The notes beneath the pieces were generated by a model. That model made no database searches, was not told the DNA's origin, and worked only from the letters and a program-made list of their open reading frames with translations. The translations under genes were made by a program, and so were the position numbers. 64,000 bases of DNA from a virus: the IMG/VR virus record IMGVR_UViG_3300042474_001185, positions 1 to 64,000 of that record; one strand, 5' to 3'. Position 1 is the stretch's first letter; every line of letters starts with the position of its first letter. Shown one piece after another: positions 7,410 to 15,547 of this stretch.

Positions 7410-9932
7410 ATGTATCAAAACGTCTATTATCAAAGAGAGAGGAATTTAGTACACTTGTGGGATGACAAGTTAGGGTATCGTTCATTCCCATATACAAGGT
7501 ACGCATATGAAAAAGCAGAAAGAGGTCAATATACTTCATTGTATGGAGATAAGTTAAGTAAGATTTTTAAATTCACAAAAGATGACCCAAATCTTTTTGA
7601 ATCTGATGTACCTGAAACAACACGTATATTGGTTGATACCTATACTGACTCAGATATCCCATCGGAAGGACACGTTATCTTAACATACGATATTGAGTGT
7701 GAAATGGATACAGGTCTGCCTGATGTTGAGAAGGCTGAGAACGAACTTACCGCAATAGGTTTACATGATTCTGCTACTGACCATTATTGGGTTCTTATTA
7801 TGGACAAAGATGGTAAGATGAAGGAAAGTAAGAATGGTAATCGTAGCGTTATTCCTTTTAGAGATGAGAGGGATATGTGTATGAAATATCTTTCACTATA
7901 CGAATATATTAATCCATCTATTGTAACTGGCTGGAACATAGACTACTTCGATACTCCATACCTTTATAATCGTATGAAAAGAATATTGGGTGTAAAGCAC
8001 GCTAATAGATTATCACCTATCGGAGAATGTTTTTGGTCACCATATCGTAAGAGATTCTTTATGGCCGGTGTATCTTATTTAGATTACATTGGATTATATA
8101 AATCATACACTTATGTTGAGATGGATAACTATCGTTTGGATACGGTAGCTATGAAAGAATTAGGTAGAGGTAAAGTTGAGTACGCTGGTAATTTGGATGA
8201 TTTATTTAAAACCGATATTGAGAAGTTTATTGAGTATAACTTAGTGGACGTACAATTGGTTGTTGATATGGAACGTAAATTACAATTCGTAGATTTATGT
8301 AGAGGTATCTGTCACGCTGGACACGTACCATATGAAGATTTCGTTTACTCATCAAAGTTCTTAGAAGGTGCGATGTTATGTTACCTTAAGAGAAAAGATA
8401 TCGTAGCTCCTAACAAACCTGCGGATAGACAAGAGATGATGCAAGCCCTAAGAGATAATGAGCAAGAGAAGTTTATTGGAGCATATGTTAAAGCACCTAT
8501 TGTCGGTAAGTATGATTGGATATATGACCTGGATTTAACTTCACTATATCCATCAATCATTATGACTACAAATATTTCACCAGAAACAAAGGTAGCAAAA
8601 ATTAGTAATTGGGATGCACAAAAGTTTATGAAAGGTGAGATTGATACTTTCTTTATTGGTGAAAAAACAATTACAAAAGAAAACTTAAGAAAGCTATTAG
8701 ATGAAAGTAAGTATACGGTATCATCCAATGGTGTATTATATACTACTGATAAAGTAGGATGTATTCCAGCTATTTTAGATTTATGGTTTGACCAAAGGGT
8801 TGAGTTCCGTAAGTTAGAGAAAAAATATGGTGAGGAAGGCGATAAAGAAAAATATGCATTCTATAAGAAAAGACAGTTGGTACAAAAAATCTTATTGAAC
8901 TCTTTATATGGAGTATTAGGATTACCTGCATTCCGTTTCTATGATGTGGATAACGCTGAGGCGGTAACACTAACAGGTCAGACGGTAATTAAATCAACTG
9001 CGGAGATGGCTAACATTAAATACAATAAAGAATTAGGTACGGTAGGAAATGATTATAACATTTACATTGATACCGATTCGGTATTCTTTTCAGCAGTTCC
9101 CTTATTAGACCATAGACATAAGAATTGGAAAGAAATGCCGGATAGTGAAGTTGCTTTATTAGTGGATGGTATTGCTGGTGAAACGCAAGATTTTTTAAAT
9201 AACTTTTACAATATACTTGCTGAAAAAATATTCAATGTACCAAAGGATAAACATAGATTCCAAATTAAAAAAGAATTTGTAAGTAGAAGTGGTATTTGGA
9301 TTGCAAAGAAAAGATACGCACAATGGATTATTGCGGAGAATGGTATTCCAACCGATAGATTAGATGTAAAAGGATTGGACGTAGTTCGTTCATCATACCC
9401 TGCACAATTCCGTAATTTTATGAGTGGTGTTTTAATTGATATTCTTAAAGGTGAAACTGAAATGGTATTAACCGATAAGATATATGATTTCAAAAAAGAC
9501 TTAGTGAATATGGACGTAACTTCTATTGCTAAAAATTCAGCAGTAAAAGAATTATCCAAATACATTCCAAAGAAAAAAGATAATAGAGCAATGTTCCAAT
9601 TTAATAGTGGAACTCCGGCGCACGTTAAGGCAGCAATTGCACATAACCAATTATTAGTTCACTTCAAATGTGCAGCTAAGCACGCTCCAATGAGAGATGG
9701 TGATAAAATTAAGTGGGTATATCTAAAACAAAACCCGTTTGGATTAGATGCAGTTGGATTCAAAGGACATGATGATCCTGATGAAATAATGGACTTGGTG
9801 AGAATGTATATCGATTATGATAAAATCTTCGAAAGGGAATTATTGAAGAAATTAGAGGACTTCTATGGGGCTTTAGGTTGGGGTGCAGTACTTTCCTCAC
9901 AAAAGACAGCTGAACAATTCTTTTCTTTCTAA
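7410..9932 (+). CDS. gp43: Family B DNA polymerase, T4 gp43-like
   Basis: This 840-residue replicative polymerase is a little shorter than T4 gp43 (898). It has a proofreading exonuclease with Exo I at D94/E96 (TYDIECE), Exo II GWNIDYFDTPYLYNRM and Exo III YNLVDVQLV. In the polymerase domain, motif A is YDLDLTSLYPS (D373, D375), motif B is KILLNSLYGVLG and motif C is YIDTDSVFF (D554, D556). All catalytic residues are present, so it should be active. The C-terminal segment (GWGAVLSSQKTAEQFFSF) ends in a hydrophobic FF-type tail that may be the clamp-binding peptide. A promoter for the clamp gene follows its stop. Confidence 0.97.
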   Translation: MYQNVYYQRERNLVHLWDDKLGYRSFPYTRYAYEKAERGQYTSLYGDKLSKIFKFTKDDPNLFESDVPETTRILVDTYTDSDIPSEGHVILTYDIECEMDTGLPDVEKAENELTAIGLHDSATDHYWVLIMDKDGKMKESKNGNRSVIPFRDERDMCMKYLSLYEYINPSIVTGWNIDYFDTPYLYNRMKRILGVKHANRLSPIGECFWSPYRKRFFMAGVSYLDYIGLYKSYTYVEMDNYRLDTVAMKELGRGKVEYAGNLDDLFKTDIEKFIEYNLVDVQLVVDMERKLQFVDLCRGICHAGHVPYEDFVYSSKFLEGAMLCYLKRKDIVAPNKPADRQEMMQALRDNEQEKFIGAYVKAPIVGKYDWIYDLDLTSLYPSIIMTTNISPETKVAKISNWDAQKFMKGEIDTFFIGEKTITKENLRKLLDESKYTVSSNGVLYTTDKVGCIPAILDLWFDQRVEFRKLEKKYGEEGDKEKYAFYKKRQLVQKILLNSLYGVLGLPAFRFYDVDNAEAVTLTGQTVIKSTAEMANIKYNKELGTVGNDYNIYIDTDSVFFSAVPLLDHRHKNWKEMPDSEVALLVDGIAGETQDFLNNFYNILAEKIFNVPKDKHRFQIKKEFVSRSGIWIAKKRYAQWIIAENGIPTDRLDVKGLDVVRSSYPAQFRNFMSGVLIDILKGETEMVLTDKIYDFKKDLVNMDVTSIAKNSAVKELSKYIPKKKDNRAMFQFNSGTPAHVKAAIAHNQLLVHFKCAAKHAPMRDGDKIKWVYLKQNPFGLDAVGFKGHDDPDEIMDLVRMYIDYDKIFERELLKKLEDFYGALGWGAVLSSQKTAEQFFSF

Positions 9933-9936
9933 AATA

Positions 9937-9968
9937 TTTGGTAGTTTCAGGTATTTTTCGTATATTTG
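9937..9968 (+). promoter_or_regulatory. Bacteroidota-type promoter for the sliding clamp operon
   Basis: TTTG at 9937-9940 and TATATTTG at 9961-9968 are separated by 20 bases, within the 71-base gap between polymerase and clamp genes. Both core boxes are perfect. Confidence 0.8.
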
Positions 9969-10003
9969 TATAACAAATTAAAACATAAATTAAAATTTCA
10001 ATT

Positions 10004-10699
10004 ATGAACAAAGGCAAATTTGATGGTTTCGTTAATCGTTACAACTTAGGTGGTGAGATTGAATCCGTTATGGTAAAATCCGATGACAAGAACTTATCGG
10101 TAAGAATGATTTCAGATGACAAAACCTTATTAGGTGATGTTACAGTAGTGGGTGGTGAATTTCCAAATGGTGAATTTGGTATTTACACTACTTCACAATT
10201 AAAAAGCTTATTGAGTGTATTAGATGACACTATCACTGTAGAAGAAGTGACTGGTGCATTAAGATTCTCAGATAAGAAAACAAAGGTACAATATATGTTA
10301 GCGGCACCATCGGTGATTCCCGCAGTACCTGATTTAAAAGCATTACCTCCATTTGATACGGAAGTTGCTTTGGATGATGATTTTGTAAATACGTTTATCA
10401 AATCAAAAGGAGCATTATCTGATTCGGATACTTTTACATTTACTGTTAAGGGTGGTAACGCTGAGATTATTTTAGGTTATTCATCAATTAACTCAAACCG
10501 AATTTCAACAGCTGTTCAAGCAACTACTAAAGTTGATATTGAACCAATTGCGTTCTCAGCAAAATATTTGAAAGCTATCTTAATGGCTAACAAAGGTTCT
10601 AAAACATCTTCATTGAAAATCTCATCTAAAGGATTATCGCATCTATCATTTACTGATGGAGATTATACTTCAAACTATTACTTAGTAGAAATTAAATAA
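10004..10699 (+). CDS. gp45: Sliding clamp, T4 gp45-like
   Basis: This 231-residue protein is close to the 228 of T4 gp45. It consists of two similar alpha/beta halves, with the linker region around residues 105-120 (PSVIPAVPDLKALPP) and FSAKYLKAILMANKGSKTSS in the second half, as in trimeric phage clamps. It would encircle DNA and tether the polymerase. Its position between the polymerase and clamp-loader genes supports the call. It has its own promoter, consistent with the high copy number needed. Confidence 0.88.
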   Translation: MNKGKFDGFVNRYNLGGEIESVMVKSDDKNLSVRMISDDKTLLGDVTVVGGEFPNGEFGIYTTSQLKSLLSVLDDTITVEEVTGALRFSDKKTKVQYMLAAPSVIPAVPDLKALPPFDTEVALDDDFVNTFIKSKGALSDSDTFTFTVKGGNAEIILGYSSINSNRISTAVQATTKVDIEPIAFSAKYLKAILMANKGSKTSSLKISSKGLSHLSFTDGDYTSNYYLVEIK

Positions 10700-10704
10700 T
10701 TAAT

Positions 10705-11916
10705 ATGAGCTTTTGGGATACTGAACCACAAAAACCTGTCTTTGACTTTGAATCTGAAAAGACGAAGTTAATAGAAAATATGGACTACCTTATGACAATG
10801 TCTGTTCAAGAACAAACTTTGTATAAGAAGTGGGTTGAATTGCAAGAACCTACAATGATTCAAGCGAAATCCCAAATCGCATCTTATTATGATTTACAAT
10901 GGAAACCAACTGATATCAACAATAAGGAGCTAACGATAAAAGAAATTGAATCGTTAGACCCTTACGTTGAGATTGTTGATGACCCAAAAGAATCTACTAA
11001 ATGGGCAGCGGTAAGACGTATGATTCACACAATGGATTTTACAGCAAACCCTGGTCGTAATGTGAAGATTAATGTAAAGGATAGAGTGAGTGGAAAACTA
11101 TTAGGACAGATTTCATTAGCATCCGATGTTACCGCTATGGGAGTTAGAGATAACTTCATTGGTTGGACTAAGGATAATAAATTTGTTGATGGTAAGTTAA
11201 ACAACACTACTATTGCTTCTACTATTGTATGTACTCAGCCATTAGGTTATAACTTTTTAGGTGGTAAGTTAATCGCTATGATGACAACTGTACCTGAAGT
11301 TAGAAACTATTGGAAATCAAAGTATGATAATGTTTTGATTGCCGTTGGTACAACATCTTTGTATGGTATTCACTCTCAATATAATGGTATTCCACTTTTC
11401 AAAACATTGGGTGAATCCGCTGGTAAGATTAGTTTGAAGCCGGATGATAAATTCTATGACCCTTGGCATCAATGGATTAAGGAAAATAAAAATGATTGGT
11501 ATTTGGAAAACATTACTAGAGAAAGAGCTCGTAATGGTGCTAATATGGGATATGAAGCTAACGGACCTGTTAGTGGTATCAAACAAAAAATATTAGGTCA
11601 AATCTTTAAAGAGTGTGGTATTAAGGCAACTGAATATCATCACGGATTTAAGAGAGGTGTTTATATGGCTATGATGTATGAGAACGGATGTGAGTATCTT
11701 AGAAACGAAATCACCGAAGATAAATTAATCCTTAAAGATAAATTTAAGCAAGGTACAACGTACATCAATAAATGGTGGAAGAAACATGCAATCAGTAGAT
11801 ATACAAAACTACATGATGAAGGAAGAATTAAACCCGAACACTTATTCTACATAGATGCTATTGGAATTAGTTGGGAAGAAATGAAAGCTAAATACCTATC
11901 GGAAGTAGGAAGATAA
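10705..11916 (+). CDS. DUF4338 / DruA-like protein
   Basis: This 403-residue protein has the typical DUF4338 layout. An N-terminal helical part is followed by the core GRNVKINVKDRVSGKLLGQIS, then VRDNFIGW, a run of LNNTTIASTIVCTQPLGYNFLGGKL, and a second half with TTSLYGIHSQYNGIP. The family includes DruA of the Druantia anti-phage system, also near 400 residues, whose biochemical activity is not well defined. In this phage it sits inside the replication operon, five bases after the clamp gene. A role in phage DNA replication, or in competition or counter-defence, is therefore more likely than host defence. The family call is from motif recall. Confidence 0.65.
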   Translation: MSFWDTEPQKPVFDFESEKTKLIENMDYLMTMSVQEQTLYKKWVELQEPTMIQAKSQIASYYDLQWKPTDINNKELTIKEIESLDPYVEIVDDPKESTKWAAVRRMIHTMDFTANPGRNVKINVKDRVSGKLLGQISLASDVTAMGVRDNFIGWTKDNKFVDGKLNNTTIASTIVCTQPLGYNFLGGKLIAMMTTVPEVRNYWKSKYDNVLIAVGTTSLYGIHSQYNGIPLFKTLGESAGKISLKPDDKFYDPWHQWIKENKNDWYLENITRERARNGANMGYEANGPVSGIKQKILGQIFKECGIKATEYHHGFKRGVYMAMMYENGCEYLRNEITEDKLILKDKFKQGTTYINKWWKKHAISRYTKLHDEGRIKPEHLFYIDAIGISWEEMKAKYLSEVGR

Positions 11917-11926
11917 AAATAAAATT

Positions 11927-12283
11927 ATGGCAAAAAGTAAAAAAACAAAAAAAGTAGAAGAAGTAATTGATAATACTCAATTAGAACCAATTGGACAAAT
12001 TGGACTAGCACAAGAAAAATTAGAACAATGTGAATGGTGTTTTCAATTTGATGAAGATGAACCACAAATATTTGCTTGGACTGGTGATAATATGAATAAA
12101 GATGAAGAACCTAAAGTAATATTTACGGTATCTAATACAAAAAATTCTTATATTACATTCACTCATAAAAATGGTAAATCATTTAAATTATTTGCTAGAG
12201 AATTAAGCGATGAGGGTAGACAACTTAGAGAACAACAATTAAAAGTAAATTTAGAAAATGAAAGTACGAATAAAGAAGCTTAG
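11927..12283 (+). CDS. Hypothetical 118-residue protein
   Basis: The N terminus is Lys-rich (MAKSKKTKKVEE) and is followed by a beta-rich middle (QIFAWTGDN, VIFTVSNTKN) and a helical charged C terminus. I do not recognise the family. It lies between the DruA-like gene and dUTPase and overlaps the latter by 26 bases, so it belongs to the replication transcript and may be a small DNA-binding or accessory protein. Confidence 0.65.
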   Translation: MAKSKKTKKVEEVIDNTQLEPIGQIGLAQEKLEQCEWCFQFDEDEPQIFAWTGDNMNKDEEPKVIFTVSNTKNSYITFTHKNGKSFKLFARELSDEGRQLREQQLKVNLENESTNKEA

Positions 12284-12689
12284 TGAAAACGCAGTTATCC
12301 CAACTTATGCAAAAGATGGAGATGCTGGAATGGATTTAGTAGCAACATCAGTTATATCAGAAAACGATACTCAAATTACATATGGTATTGGTTTAGCATT
12401 AGAAATACCAAACGGGTTTGTGGGATTAATATTCCCTCGTTCATCGGTTAGAAAGACTAGATTAATGTTAAGTAATTGTGTTGGTGTAGTTGATAGTGGA
12501 TATAGAGGTGAACTACAAGCTACATTTAACAAAGTTAATCAGAACTCAATTGCTGAAAACGATTATAAGGTAGGTGATAGAATTGCACAAATTATGATTA
12601 TCCCACATCCGCCAATTGAGTTTGAAGAAGCTGATGAGTTATCGGATACTGAAAGAGGTGATGGTGGATTTGGTTCAACTGGAAAATAA
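12258..12689 (+). CDS. dut: dUTP diphosphatase
   Basis: This 143-residue trimeric-type dUTPase hydrolyses dUTP to dUMP, preventing uracil entry into DNA and feeding thymidylate synthesis. The conserved motifs are in order: DAGMDLVA (motif I), PRSSVRKTRLML (II), GVVDSGYRGEL (III, with the catalytic Asp and Tyr), GDRIAQIMI (IV) and RGDGGFGSTGK (V, the C-terminal lid). The length is typical of the family. The start at 12258 overlaps the previous gene by 26 bases and leaves a complete N-terminal strand (MKVRIKKLSENA). Confidence 0.96.
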   Translation: MKVRIKKLSENAVIPTYAKDGDAGMDLVATSVISENDTQITYGIGLALEIPNGFVGLIFPRSSVRKTRLMLSNCVGVVDSGYRGELQATFNKVNQNSIAENDYKVGDRIAQIMIIPHPPIEFEEADELSDTERGDGGFGSTGK

Positions 12690-12699
12690 AAAATACAAT

Positions 12700-13641
12700 A
12701 TGTTTATAGAACAAACGGAAGAAAAAGTAAATAACAATTTGTGGGTAGAGAAGTATCGCCCAACAAAGCTTGTTGATTATGTAGGTAACGAACATTTAAA
12801 ATCAAAAGTAGAAGGTTATTTAGAAACAGGCGAAATTCCACATTTACTTTTATACGGAAAAGCCGGTACTGGTAAAACTACATTAGCAAAGTTAATCGTA
12901 AAATCAATTGAGTGTGATTATATGATTATTAATGCATCTTCGGAGAACAATGTGGATACGGTAAGAAATAAGGTAACTAACTTTGCATCTTCTATGGGAT
13001 TCAAACCATTTAAGATTATTATATTAGATGAGTTTGATTATATGACTCACAACGCACAAGCTATCTTAAGAAACTTAATGGAAACATTTTCAGCACATTG
13101 CCGTTTCATATTAACTTGTAACTATGTTGAGAAAGTAATTGAACCAATTCAAAGTAGATGTCAATCATTTCAGATTGTACCTCCAACTAAAAAAGATGTT
13201 GCAATGCAAATTAGTAAAATCTTAAAGAATGAGGAAGTGGAATTTGAAGTTAAGGATTTAGTTCCAATTATTGACGCAGCTTATCCTGATATTCGTAAGG
13301 TTATCAATACATGTCAACTTAATTCTAACAAAGGTAAGTTGAAAGTAGATGTACAAAATCTATTAGAGAATGATTACAAAAATAAAATTATTGATATCTT
13401 AAAATCTTCGGATGATAAGAGAAACAAATATATGAAAGTAAGACAAGCTCTTATTGATTCTAAAGTTACTGACTTTACTGATTTATATACAATGTTATAT
13501 GATAAGGTAGATGAGTATGGTGGAGAGAACACAGCTAACATCATTCTTTTATTAGGAGATGGTGTAAGTAAATCAGCAGTAGCAATTGATAAAGAAATTA
13601 TCGCAGCAGCTACATTAATTCAAATATTAAATATTATTTAA
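12700..13641 (+). CDS. gp44: Clamp loader ATPase subunit, T4 gp44-like
   Basis: This AAA+ ATPase of about 313 residues is of the RFC small-subunit type. It has LWVEKYRPTKLVDYVGN at the N terminus, Walker A GKAGTGKTT (residues 53-61), Walker B IIILDEFD, sensor 1 FILTCNY, and the SRC arginine-finger motif (QSRCQSF). It loads the sliding clamp on primer-template DNA with the gp62-like partner at 13911. An upstream in-frame ATG at 12616 would bury the start in the dUTPase gene; the ATG at 12700, ten bases after the dUTPase stop, gives the expected N terminus. Confidence 0.94.
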   Translation: MFIEQTEEKVNNNLWVEKYRPTKLVDYVGNEHLKSKVEGYLETGEIPHLLLYGKAGTGKTTLAKLIVKSIECDYMIINASSENNVDTVRNKVTNFASSMGFKPFKIIILDEFDYMTHNAQAILRNLMETFSAHCRFILTCNYVEKVIEPIQSRCQSFQIVPPTKKDVAMQISKILKNEEVEFEVKDLVPIIDAAYPDIRKVINTCQLNSNKGKLKVDVQNLLENDYKNKIIDILKSSDDKRNKYMKVRQALIDSKVTDFTDLYTMLYDKVDEYGGENTANIILLLGDGVSKSAVAIDKEIIAAATLIQILNII

Positions 13642-13642
13642 C

Positions 13643-13909
13643 ATGGCTAACATTTTAGGAGCAGGTGGACAACCAATCGGAGGAAAAGAAGAAACCCCAA
13701 TCTCATTAGAAAAAACCGAAGCAATTGCATGTAAGAAATGCGGTGGTGAGATTTTCGTACAAGGTTTTGGATTTCGTAAGATTTCAAAGTTATTAACTGG
13801 TAAAACAAAGGACGAAGTACTACCAGTAGAATTATTCCTTTGTGGAGATTGTGGTGAAGTATTAAATGATTTATTACCTCCGGGTTTAAAAGTAGAAGAA
13901 GAAGCATAA
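13643..13909 (+). CDS. Zinc-ribbon protein within the clamp-loader operon
   Basis: This 88-residue protein has two Cys pairs, CKKC (context AIACKKCGGEIF) and CGDC (context LFLCGDCGEVL), spaced as in a zinc ribbon, with an acidic C terminus. I do not know a function. It is inserted one base after the gp44-like gene and one base before the gp62-like gene, so it is made together with both clamp-loader subunits and may be an accessory replication factor. Confidence 0.72.
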   Translation: MANILGAGGQPIGGKEETPISLEKTEAIACKKCGGEIFVQGFGFRKISKLLTGKTKDEVLPVELFLCGDCGEVLNDLLPPGLKVEEEA

Positions 13910-13910
13910 T

Positions 13911-14360
13911 ATGGCTAAAACATTATTTGACCATCTAAACGCAATTACGGATAAGAAAGACCCAAAGTATTGGGACACACTTGATGAGAGTGATAAAAAG
14001 ACATGGAGTAACTATATGATACTCCGTTTTCTTTCTATGAAACCTGAGTGGATAGAACTAATTGCAGATATACAACCTTATATTCAGGAGGCACCTCCTA
14101 AAGCAGCATATCTTTGCCTAATTGGATTAATTCCAAAGACACGAGCATTTCTAAAATATATGAAACCAGCTTCATCTGAAAAATATGAAGATTGGATTGT
14201 TAAACTGGTAGCTCAATTTTATGAGGTATCGGAAACGGAGGCTGAGGATTATCTTAAAATCCTATATGAAACAACTGGTGGTAAATTACATATTAAAGAA
14301 ATAGCTGAATCGTATGGTACTGACCCTAAACAAATTACGAAGCTAAAATTAAAGGTTTAG
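13911..14360 (+). CDS. gp62: Clamp loader small subunit, T4 gp62-like
   Basis: This 149-residue protein has LFDHLNAITDKK, then KKTWSNYMILRFLSMKPEW and IPKTRAFLKYMK. I recall this pattern from gp62-type clamp-loader subunits of T4-like phages (T4 gp62 is 187 residues). It has no ATPase motifs. It would form the non-ATPase subunit that completes the ring with four gp44-like subunits. Its place next to the gp44-like gene supports this. The next promoter starts just after its stop. Confidence 0.8.
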   Translation: MAKTLFDHLNAITDKKDPKYWDTLDESDKKTWSNYMILRFLSMKPEWIELIADIQPYIQEAPPKAAYLCLIGLIPKTRAFLKYMKPASSEKYEDWIVKLVAQFYEVSETEAEDYLKILYETTGGKLHIKEIAESYGTDPKQITKLKLKV

Positions 14361-14361
14361 T

Positions 14362-14393
14362 TTTGGTAATATCGGGTATTTTTCGTATCTTTA
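14362..14393 (+). promoter_or_regulatory. Bacteroidota-type promoter for the 14408 nuclease gene
   Basis: TTTG at 14362-14365 and TATCTTTA at 14386-14393 have the 20-base spacing. The ATG is 15 bases after the -7 box, so the leader is only a few bases long. Confidence 0.72.
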
Positions 14394-14407
14394 TATAAAT
14401 AAAAACA

Positions 14408-15280
14408 ATGGCAAAAGTATCATTTTCGCAGTACTCTATGTGGAGTAACTGCCCGCATCAATATAAGTTAAATTACATAGATAAGTTAGGTGAAAGTTCA
14501 TCTAATATACATACAATATTCGGAACTGCTATGCACGAAACAATTCAACATTACCTTTCGGTTATGTATGGTGTTTCCAAAAAGCAAGCAGATGAAATCA
14601 ACAAAGATAAGCTCTTATTAGAAAGAATGAGAGAAGCTTACAAAACCGAAGCTGAAAAAATGAGTGAAGGAACTCCTTGTACTCAAATTGAATTAGAAGA
14701 ATTTTATGGTGATGGTAGAAGAATCTTAGCATGGTTGGATAAGCACATGCACAAATTTTATTCAAAGAGTGGATATGAATTAGTAGGTATTGAAATTCCT
14801 TTAAACGCAACTATTAAAACAGGAGTGCACTTTATTGGATTTATAGATATCGTATTAAGAGATGTGGCAGAGAATTCAATCATTATCATTGACCTTAAGA
14901 CATCTACAATGGGATGGAATCAATATCAGAAAGCCGATAAGATGAAAAACTCTCAAATTCTTTTATATAAAAAATACTATTCTGAATTATTTAATATTCC
15001 ATTATCTAAAATTAAAGTAGAGTATCAAATCCTCCGTAGGAAGTTACCCGAAGATTCAGCATTTCCAATTCCACATGTATCAAAACACGTTCCAGCTCAT
15101 GGGGCTCCATCGGTTACTAAAGTATATGATGAGTTTATGACATTTATTAATGCAGTATTTGATGATGAGGGTAAATTTAGAGATATTGAATTTCCTAAAG
15201 TACCGGGTCCAGCTAAAAAGAATTGTAAATTTTGTGAATTTGGTAATAGGGGAATATGTGATAAAAAGGCTACAAAATAA
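14408..15280 (+). CDS. PD-(D/E)XK nuclease, RecB/Cas4-like with Cys cluster
   Basis: This 290-residue protein begins VSFSQYSMWSNCPHQYKL and contains FGTAMHETIQ, the catalytic GFIDIVL and IIIIDLKTS (D-x-K) blocks, and QILLYKKYY. It ends with CKFCEFGNRGIC. One Cys near the N terminus plus three near the C terminus is the Fe-S cluster pattern of Cas4 and AddB-type nucleases. The likely role is single-strand exonuclease or recombination and DNA processing in phage replication. No CRISPR array or cas gene is nearby, so a Cas4 adaptation role is unlikely. It has its own promoter. Confidence 0.88.
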   Translation: MAKVSFSQYSMWSNCPHQYKLNYIDKLGESSSNIHTIFGTAMHETIQHYLSVMYGVSKKQADEINKDKLLLERMREAYKTEAEKMSEGTPCTQIELEEFYGDGRRILAWLDKHMHKFYSKSGYELVGIEIPLNATIKTGVHFIGFIDIVLRDVAENSIIIIDLKTSTMGWNQYQKADKMKNSQILLYKKYYSELFNIPLSKIKVEYQILRRKLPEDSAFPIPHVSKHVPAHGAPSVTKVYDEFMTFINAVFDDEGKFRDIEFPKVPGPAKKNCKFCEFGNRGICDKKATK

Positions 15281-15304
15281 ATTTTATGTTTTTTTAAATT
15301 CATT

Positions 15305-15323
15305 ATACTTATATATATAAATA
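15305..15323 (+). promoter_or_regulatory. Possible second-class (late-type) promoter
   Basis: ATACTTATA at 15305-15313 overlaps an AT-run containing TATAAATA (15316-15323), identical to the T4 late promoter box. ATACTTATA also occurs upstream of the genes at 51498, 52577 and 53737. The AT-rich background makes chance matches likely. Confidence 0.35.
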
Positions 15324-15328
15324 TATTA

Positions 15329-15532
15329 ATGATGAATCAAGAAAACACAAAACTGACAACAGTGAAAATACTGAAAGATGTATATTCAAGTTTCAAAAAA
15401 GTTTCTTTTACATCGGATGTTACACTTCAAAAGCTGGTAAATAGAACAGTGGAAAGGTATGTTACCGATATAGAATTTAGAGAAGAAATGAACGAATACT
15501 TAAAACTACAAATTTCAGGTTCACAATTTTAA
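15329..15532 (+). CDS. Small protein, possible ribbon-helix-helix regulator
   Basis: This is a 67-residue protein. A short strand (NTKLTTVKILKD) is followed by helices (VYSSFKKVSF; DVTLQKLVNRTVERYV) and an acidic C terminus. The strand-helix-helix order and the VTLQKLVNRTVERY segment resemble ribbon-helix-helix DNA-binding proteins. A second ATG at 15332 is equally possible as the start. It stands alone between the nuclease and the first pair of glycosyltransferases and could regulate one of these groups. Confidence 0.55.
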   Translation: MMNQENTKLTTVKILKDVYSSFKKVSFTSDVTLQKLVNRTVERYVTDIEFREEMNEYLKLQISGSQF

Positions 15533-15547
15533 CAACACAAATAAGTT

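Noticed and set aside
8381-8728. 115-residue minus-strand frame within the DNA polymerase gene
   Set aside because: It lies fully inside a gene with all polymerase motifs, and every supported gene in the window is on the plus strand.
14408-15280. Cas4-like nuclease as a sign of a CRISPR system
   Set aside because: No repeat-spacer array or other cas gene is visible; phage Cas4/RecB-type nucleases commonly work in replication or recombination.
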